Shown one piece after another: positions 41,787 through 47,675 of a stretch of 47,675 nucleotides of DNA. The DNA lies in assembly GCA_017558825.1 (NCBI GenBank), contig JAFYTO010000012.1, positions 1 through 47,675 of the forward strand, given 5' to 3'. The translations under genes were made by a program, and so were the position numbers. Numbering within the stretch: position 1 is the stretch's first letter; each line of letters starts with the position of its first letter. Under the pieces are notes generated by a model. It made no database searches and was not told where the DNA came from. It saw nothing but the letters and a program-made list of their open reading frames with translations. The stretch comes from Clostridia bacterium. GTDB lineage: Bacteria; Bacillota; Clostridia; Christensenellales; Borkfalkiaceae.

Positions 41787-44700
41787 TTATCTTACTGTTA
41801 CTTTTAATTCTCCGTCAATAGTCTTAATTTTATAGTTAGACGTTACTACTTGTCCTTTAGTATTTTTAATTACAATGCTAGTAACGTCAATAACGTTAGA
41901 ACTAATACCAATGTTTGTTTGGATACCTTTTATTATATATGCATCAATGTAATCGCCGTCAGCAAGGTCTGAAGGTTTATATAAAATGTTATTATTTATA
42001 AGCGGCGTACCATCATGCGGTTTTTCGCTACTACCAGCCGTTAACGTTATTTCTTTTACATTTACTGTTAACGTTCCAGTATTCATTTTTATTTTGTAAT
42101 GGTCTGTACAGTTTACGCCGTCTTTATAAATAGTTACATTGAACGAACTTGAAACTTGACCTGCATTTGTTAATTCTTTAATGTCACTAATTTCGTAGGA
42201 GTAGCCTTCATCTAGCTTTCCGCTAATATGCTCAATTTCATCTTCTGTTATGGTAAGAGCTGTTCCGTCATAAACCTTATGTGCTGAACCCGACTTAAAC
42301 TCTAACACGTCTAAATATTGATGAATTACTCCTTCTTCATATTTAACGTTAATATTTTTGCTTGAAACTATTGTTTCACCGTTTTTATATTGGTAAACAA
42401 CTTCATTGCTAGCATTGTAAATTGTAAATTCTGTTACATAGCTAGAAACTTTGCCAAGCGTAGTGCTAACGCCTTCAACCTTAGAAGTATAACTATATTT
42501 CACATCTTGAAGTTCTCTAAATGAACTTACTGATACGCTAGATGCTTCAGCAATTTTGCCTTCAACAAATTTCTGTTCAATGTCCACAGGCTTTACTATT
42601 AACGAATGTGTTTTATTTTCTGGGTGTACACTTCCGGTAACGTCCTTATATATCCAACCAATACCGTCAACGTAAACCTCAACCCAAGCGTGTGCGTCAG
42701 CGCTAGTTACTATTGTTTTAGTAACGGCCTTTTTAAATCCAACAGTATATCTAGCTGGAATACCCAATGCTCTATAGAGCATTGTTGCAGCTGCCGCAAA
42801 GTGACGGCATACACCCTTATCGTAATCATCGCTTAAGAATGCAGTTACTAAATTTTCTTCGTTCTCTAAATTTTCATCAAAATTAACATCGTAATACGCT
42901 GCTTTTTTAATAACGTTAGCAACGTCATTAATAATAGTTGAATTTGTTGCTTCGTTTAATTTGTTTTTTGTAATAAACGTTTTTAAAAATTTTTCAGTTT
43001 CGTCATCAATTTTTAAATAATTAGCGTAAACAAAGTCCCTATATTCTTTTTCCGCATTAACGTGTGCTTTTATCAATTGTACGCCTTCAGTACCTCCCCA
43101 TACGTAGTGATTTACACTGTACGTAGAAGATGTGTCACCCCTTGCAAACACGTCATAAAGACCATAAATGTCCTCTCCCGTTGAGTAATATGGAAGAGCA
43201 TATATTCCGTTTTTTGGAGTGATTTGTGTAGTTATAGGCTTCTTACCCCCATTTTTTAATCCATATGATATAAAGTAATATGGTGAAATTGATTCGTAAT
43301 TTTCAATATACTCTACCGCTTCATTAAAATATTGTCCGTTATAATCGCCGTAACTTTGTTGCCTTAAATATAAATCTGTATTAGATGAACTCTTAACTTC
43401 AAAAATTTCTAATGGTGCGGTAACGGTTAAAGTTCCGTCAAAAGTTGAAATGTTATATATTCCTACTACTTCTACACCATCTTTATTAAGAACAACACAT
43501 TTAGTAATTAAGTTTGGCGAAGTGCCAACTTCAGTTTGTTCACCGGAAATAATAACCTTAAGGGTGTGTCCTTCTAATAAAAGGTGTTTATTTTCAACGT
43601 TATACGAGTTGCAAATTAACTTGCCGCCGTCATAAACTTTTTCTTTACTATTAGCAGTTACTATAATAGAGCGTTCTAAAACTTCTAAAATTCCATCATA
43701 CGTAAATAACTCGTAATAAACGTCAGTTACGTCTTCATTGTTTTTATCTAATACGACACGCTCAGTTATTATACTATTAGAACTTCCTATTGCAGTTTGG
43801 CTACCCTCTATAACACAGTTTATAGTGTGGCCCACAAGTAAATTTCCCTCGTATGTAAAAGTATCTACTGTTAGAGACGTTCCATCGTAATACTTACTAG
43901 CATCGTTAGCCTTAACGGTTAAATTTATTTTCCTAACCGTTAATTCGCCTTTTTCTAACGTGTAATCATAATTATGCAATACTGAATTTTTTAACTCATC
44001 AATAATATCAATACTTATAATTTCATTAGAAGAAGATCCTATTACCGTTTGTGAACCTTCAACCGTAGCAACAATAGAATGCCCTGCAACTAGAGTATAT
44101 TTAGATGCTTGAGAAACAAAAACTTGAGTGTTTATAAGTTCTGTTCTGTCATACTCTTTAGAGGCAGAACCCGCAACCAACGTAACTTCTCGTTTTTCAA
44201 CTGTAATATTGCCTGTTTCTACGTTTACTTCATAATTATGTGTAACGTCAACGTCAAATTCATTATATAAAACGAATTTAAGAATAGTAGCAGGAGAAGT
44301 TCCGGAATCTGTTTGTTCACCTTCAACTGTTACGTTATACCAATAATTTTCAAGGTCTAAACCGTTAATTTCTAAAATTTGATTGTGAACTAACGGAGTT
44401 CCGTCATAAACCTTACTAACGTCAACCGGTTTAATGGTTATAATTGGCTTTTCTTGTTCGCCCTCTTCAATAGGACCGTTATTAATACCACCTATACCAC
44501 CGTTTTCATCACTTCCAGTAACTTCAACAGGAACCCAGCCAAAGCCGTCAATGTAAACTTCTACCCAAGCGTGAAGCGGAAGCTTTAATTCACTTTCTTG
44601 ATATGCTTCAACATAGCCAGCAATACCGCCAACGTATCTTGCTGGAATATCAAGCGCCCTAAATAATGCCGTTGCCGCAGTTGCGTAGTGAGAGCAAATA

Positions 44701-47522
44701 CCCGTTTTTGCCCCGTTAAAGAAATATACAGCAACGTCTCCTTCATAATGGAACGTTTTACTGTATTTAACGGTATTTTTAACAAGTGTTGCAACCTCGT
44801 TTATAATGTTAGGGCTAGATTTATCTAAGGAGTTGTTAGCAATAACCTCACCCATTGCCGTTTTGGTAGTTTCAGGCAACGCTAAAAAGTTTCGCTTTAC
44901 AAAATTTCTATACTCTTCTTCTGCACTTTGATATTCTGCAGGAAGCGTATATTCATAGTAATTTAACCCACTATTAGAAATATATTCAAAATATGCAACG
45001 CCACTACTATTAAAAGCAGAGTCTTCACTATAAAAATAAGGAAGTACGTCACTTGCTTGATTATGAACTTTACTTATTATAAAATCACTAGTTGTATTTT
45101 TGCTTGATAAGGCTAAATAAGGAAATCTTAAAGGATTAACATCTAATGAACCTTGATATATAGGCTCATCTTCAAAACCTTCGCCATTGTAATTTCCGAA
45201 ACTTTGCATTCTTAAATATGCAATTTCCGAATTTGTGGACCATACTTTGTATAATACTGTATCAGCAGGCTCTTCACCATCGCCATCTTTAGGCACTAAA
45301 CCGCTAGGAAGCATAGAGTTGTCACGATCCAAAATCGTAAGCGTTCCGTTCTCTAGCGTTATATCATAACAATTAGTAAAATCGTTACCCTCGCCATCTA
45401 CAATTTTAATGGCTGTTATTTGGTTAGGAATTTGACCAACGTCAACAATTTCGCCAAAAATGGTAGGAACTATTGTATGCCCACTTATAAGCGCTGTTGA
45501 CGGAGCAAACGTAAATTCGTTACACGTCAAACTTAAGCCATCGTAATACTTTTCATCACTGCCTGCAGTAACCGTTATACTTTTAGGAGTAACTTCTAAA
45601 GTGCCAGTTTCAAATGTAATTTTATATTTGTCGTTAACCAACACTTCATTTTCATCATATATGTATACTGTAATTTCGTTGTCAATTTTTCCAACCTCAG
45701 TAATGCTGGAAAGCATTTCTATTACAGACCTATGGTTAGGATAATAAACGCCAGACTTTAACACGCAAACACTATTTGTTAAAGCCTCGCCGTCATACAC
45801 CTTGCTACTAGAACCAGAAACAAAAACCAATTCAGGTTTTAAATCTTCAGGAACTTCAACAACCTCTAAAACGCCCTCTTCTCTAGTTATTTCAAAACAA
45901 TTAGTAACGTCTTCTCCCAAAAGATTTTCTATAATTATTGTTGCTATAGTGTTTTTTGATACGCCTACGTCTACTCTAGAGCCAATTATGGTAGCGTTAA
46001 AATTAAATTCTTCTTGATAATTAGATGGTTTCACTTCAAAACTGTCTTTTGTTAAAGAAAAACCATCGTAAACTTTTTGTGCACTGCCAGAAGTTATTGT
46101 TACTTCAGCCTTTTTGACTTCCAATTTGCCATAGACGGTTTTTACGTTGTAATACATAGATGCATCTTGCTCGTTTTCATCTAAAATTTGAACTGTAAAC
46201 GAGTTGTTTTCTACACCCGGCTCTGTAATAGTTCCATTAACCTGAACTAATGCATAATGGTTTGGATATAATTCACCTTTGGTTAACTTCCAATTTGGAT
46301 TAGTTAAAGGTGTTCCGTCATACGTTTTATTATCACTTTCACTTGTAAACTCAAGGTTAACAATTTCCTTTTCAGGTTTTTCTTCAGGCGCAATAACCTC
46401 CAATATTCCCTCTTTTTTAGTTACTATAAAGAATTGAGAAACGTCAACACCATCTTTAAAGACCTTACAACTTGAAATAGTGTTATCTGTTACGCCAACC
46501 TCGGTTATACTGCCCGTAACGTCAACTGTAAAATTAAAACCGTTTAAGTTTACTTTATGCACGTTTTCCACCTTAAATCCGTTGTTAGTTAAAGGCGTTC
46601 CGTCATAAACTTTACTATCATCTTCACTTATAACTTTTATAGGAGTAGGTAAAACGTTAAGCATTCCAGCTGATTTTACTATATCATAGCGTTCCGTTAT
46701 GTCAGCTCCACTTGCATCTGTAATAATTACGTTAAAATCGTTCTCTTGTGAGCCAACTTCAGTTATAGAGCCTAAAACGTCAACTGCGATATTGTGTTCT
46801 GGTAAAAGAGTTCCGTTTTTAATATACCAGTCATCCTTTGTTAACGGTTGACCATCATAATATTTTTGGTTACCGCTTGTTTCTATAATTAAAGTGTCTT
46901 GCTTATAAACAATTAATTTACCATCTTTAGTTGTTACTTTATAGTTTTTAGTAACGTCATTACCATGAACGTCATAAATTCTATAATTTTGAACAACGCT
47001 AGCAACTTCGCCAACGTCCGTTATTGTGCCAGAAACCTCAGCAACTAATTCGTGACCTTTAACCAGCGAACTTTGCATGCTTAAATTATATCCGTCAGAA
47101 TTTAACGGAGCTCCATCGTATAGTTTCATGTAGCTATTGGCATTAATTGTTATTTCACGCGCTTTTACGTTTAATGAGCCTGGCTTATAAACAATGTTAT
47201 ACTCTTTTGAAACGTCAACACCATCTTTATTCAAAACTGTTGCCGTAACGTAGTTTTCGCTTATACCAACGCCCATTTGCGAACCGCTAACCGTAACTGA
47301 CAATCTATGCCCGCTTTTAAGTTCACCCTTAATTAAACGCCAAGATTTATCAGTCAATGCAGTTCCGTCATAAGTAGCAATAGAACTAGACGAGCTTATT
47401 ATAAGCTCGTTTGACTCAACAACTAAAAGACCGTTAAAAACTAATATAATTAAAACGGACGTTGCTAACACTACCAAGGAAAGCAATGAGCATATTAAGT
47501 TGATTATTCCTCTTTTTTTCAT
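41787..47522 (-). CDS. YDG/MBG-repeat protein with two transglutaminase-like domains
   Basis: The 1911-residue exported protein begins with a basic, hydrophobic signal or anchor (about 5-35). Order: eight YDG/MBG-like repeats (about 37-720), transglutaminase-like domain 1 (about 745-1010), four repeats (about 1045-1390), transglutaminase-like domain 2 (about 1395-1635), then one degenerate and two clear repeats to the end. Domain 1 has C943 (GICSHYA), H984 (HAWVEVY) and E1000 where aspartate is expected (PVEVTGS). Domain 2 has the full C1572 (GVCRHFA), H1611 and D1627 (KDVTGS). Each domain is preceded by a YLRxQSxGxYNG segment. Such folds act as crosslinking enzymes or peptidases on the surface. 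No LPxTG sorting signal or cell-wall-binding repeat is seen. The ribosome site is weak; an upstream gene ends 14 nt before the start. Confidence 0.88.
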   Translation of the reverse strand: MKKRGIINLICSLLSLVVLATSVLIILVFNGLLVVESNELIISSSSSIATYDGTALTDKSWRLIKGELKSGHRLSVTVSGSQMGVGISENYVTATVLNKDGVDVSKEYNIVYKPGSLNVKAREITINANSYMKLYDGAPLNSDGYNLSMQSSLVKGHELVAEVSGTITDVGEVASVVQNYRIYDVHGNDVTKNYKVTTKDGKLIVYKQDTLIIETSGNQKYYDGQPLTKDDWYIKNGTLLPEHNIAVDVLGSITEVGSQENDFNVIITDASGADITERYDIVKSAGMLNVLPTPIKVISEDDSKVYDGTPLTNNGFKVENVHKVNLNGFNFTVDVTGSITEVGVTDNTISSCKVFKDGVDVSQFFIVTKKEGILEVIAPEEKPEKEIVNLEFTSESDNKTYDGTPLTNPNWKLTKGELYPNHYALVQVNGTITEPGVENNSFTVQILDENEQDASMYYNVKTVYGKLEVKKAEVTITSGSAQKVYDGFSLTKDSFEVKPSNYQEEFNFNATIIGSRVDVGVSKNTIATIIIENLLGEDVTNCFEITREEGVLEVVEVPEDLKPELVFVSGSSSKVYDGEALTNSVCVLKSGVYYPNHRSVIEMLSSITEVGKIDNEITVYIYDENEVLVNDKYKITFETGTLEVTPKSITVTAGSDEKYYDGLSLTCNEFTFAPSTALISGHTIVPTIFGEIVDVGQIPNQITAIKIVDGEGNDFTNCYDITLENGTLTILDRDNSMLPSGLVPKDGDGEEPADTVLYKVWSTNSEIAYLRMQSFGNYNGEGFEDEPIYQGSLDVNPLRFPYLALSSKNTTSDFIISKVHNQASDVLPYFYSEDSAFNSSGVAYFEYISNSGLNYYEYTLPAEYQSAEEEYRNFVKRNFLALPETTKTAMGEVIANNSLDKSSPNIINEVATLVKNTVKYSKTFHYEGDVAVYFFNGAKTGICSHYATAATALFRALDIPARYVGGIAGYVEAYQESELKLPLHAWVEVYIDGFGWVPVEVTGSDENGGIGGINNGPIEEGEQEKPIITIKPVDVSKVYDGTPLVHNQILEINGLDLENYWYNVTVEGEQTDSGTSPATILKFVLYNEFDVDVTHNYEVNVETGNITVEKREVTLVAGSASKEYDRTELINTQVFVSQASKYTLVAGHSIVATVEGSQTVIGSSSNEIISIDIIDELKNSVLHNYDYTLEKGELTVRKINLTVKANDASKYYDGTSLTVDTFTYEGNLLVGHTINCVIEGSQTAIGSSNSIITERVVLDKNNEDVTDVYYELFTYDGILEVLERSIIVTANSKEKVYDGGKLICNSYNVENKHLLLEGHTLKVIISGEQTEVGTSPNLITKCVVLNKDGVEVVGIYNISTFDGTLTVTAPLEIFEVKSSSNTDLYLRQQSYGDYNGQYFNEAVEYIENYESISPYYFISYGLKNGGKKPITTQITPKNGIYALPYYSTGEDIYGLYDVFARGDTSSTYSVNHYVWGGTEGVQLIKAHVNAEKEYRDFVYANYLKIDDETEKFLKTFITKNKLNEATNSTIINDVANVIKKAAYYDVNFDENLENEENLVTAFLSDDYDKGVCRHFAAAATMLYRALGIPARYTVGFKKAVTKTIVTSADAHAWVEVYVDGIGWIYKDVTGSVHPENKTHSLIVKPVDIEQKFVEGKIAEASSVSVSSFRELQDVKYSYTSKVEGVSTTLGKVSSYVTEFTIYNASNEVVYQYKNGETIVSSKNINVKYEEGVIHQYLDVLEFKSGSAHKVYDGTALTITEDEIEHISGKLDEGYSYEISDIKELTNAGQVSSSFNVTIYKDGVNCTDHYKIKMNTGTLTVNVKEITLTAGSSEKPHDGTPLINNNILYKPSDLADGDYIDAYIIKGIQTNIGISSNVIDVTSIVIKNTKGQVVTSNYKIKTIDGELKVTVR

Positions 47523-47536
47523 AATCGTTACTACTT

Positions 47537-47675
47537 TTAAGCGTTGCGCTCTAATCTTCTAATAAATTCTTTACAACGTGGCATTGAGTCGTTGCCAAAA
47601 AGTTCGTCAATATACGACACTAAACCTTCCGCTGCGTTTCTTAAATATATTGGGTTTTGAGTTTCTAACTTCCTC
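47537..47675 (-). CDS. C-terminal end of an unidentified protein (5' part outside window)
   Basis: An open frame enters from the right edge and stops with TAA at 47537-47539, giving about 46 residues including NPIYLRNAAEGLVSYIDEL and ending EFIRRLERNA. Charge and composition suggest a cytosolic helical end. It lies 14 nt before the transglutaminase protein gene, so it is probably in the same operon. Firmicutes transglutaminase operons often begin with MoxR ATPase and DUF58 genes, but this fragment is too short to assign. Confidence 0.6.
   Translation of the reverse strand, partial: RKLETQNPIYLRNAAEGLVSYIDELFGNDSMPRCKEFIRRLERNA

Noticed and set aside
35134..47522. Possible non-ribosomal peptide, polyketide or toxin giant gene
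   Set aside because: The length comes from YDG/MBG-type repeats and transglutaminase-like domains; no adenylation, condensation, Rhs or nuclease motifs are present.

Overview
This is a 47.7-kb piece of an AT-rich Bacillota (Firmicutes) chromosome, most likely from an uncultured Clostridia lineage of the gut type. Reasons: low GC, strong GGAG/AAGG ribosome sites, near-consensus TTGnnn-N17-TATAAT promoters, the Gram-positive core block pgk-tpiA-gpmI-secG-rnr-smpB-ssrA, BspA-type leucine-rich-repeat lipoproteins, and many carbohydrate genes with AraC regulators. The genus cannot be named from this evidence. Almost all genes lie on the minus strand.

Layout. (1) 1-2700 is an accessory zone at the 3' end of ssrA. 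It holds the end of an XRE regulator with a zinc ribbon, a small ORF plus acyltransferase cassette, hairpin-rich repeats, and three extra copies of the ssrA 3' end, each paired with a terminator hairpin. This is what stacked integrations at ssrA would leave. (2) 2700-9996 is core: tmRNA, SmpB, RNase R, SecG and three glycolytic enzymes, with a small hairpin-rich inverted-repeat element between tpiA and gpmI. (3) 10002-15120 holds a short Na/Pi cotransporter-like protein and two LRR lipoproteins. (4) 15244-20847 is a divergent catabolic locus: PIG-L deacetylase, Gfo/Idh/MocA oxidoreductase, NagB-like protein and PfkB kinase on the minus strand, and an AraC regulator with a TIM-barrel isomerase on the plus strand. 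(5) 20890-25445 is a tight operon of membrane protein, methyltransferase, Hsp33 and TPR protein. (6) 25689-33557 is a uronate/polysaccharide locus: GH28-like protein, alpha/beta hydrolase, and the operon kduI-kduD-heparinase II/III-GH88 facing an AraC regulator. (7) 33590-47675 is a surface-protein operon: an upstream gene cut by the window edge, a 1911-residue protein with about 15 YDG/MBG-like repeats and two transglutaminase-like domains, a 2215-residue protein made almost wholly of about 23 such repeats, and a zinc-ribbon membrane protein.

How the genes may work together. In the uronate operon the heparinase-type lyase and GH88 would release unsaturated uronate, which KduI and KduD turn into 2-keto-3-deoxygluconate. 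A 21-bp direct repeat beside the kduI -35 box is a good candidate site for the divergent AraC protein. The 15-20 kb locus looks like a route for an N-acetylated amino sugar or similar compound, but its NagB-like enzyme lacks a key catalytic aspartate, so the chemistry may be new. Neither locus carries a transporter. The YDG/transglutaminase operon is the best candidate for a little-described system, possibly a self-crosslinking surface scaffold.
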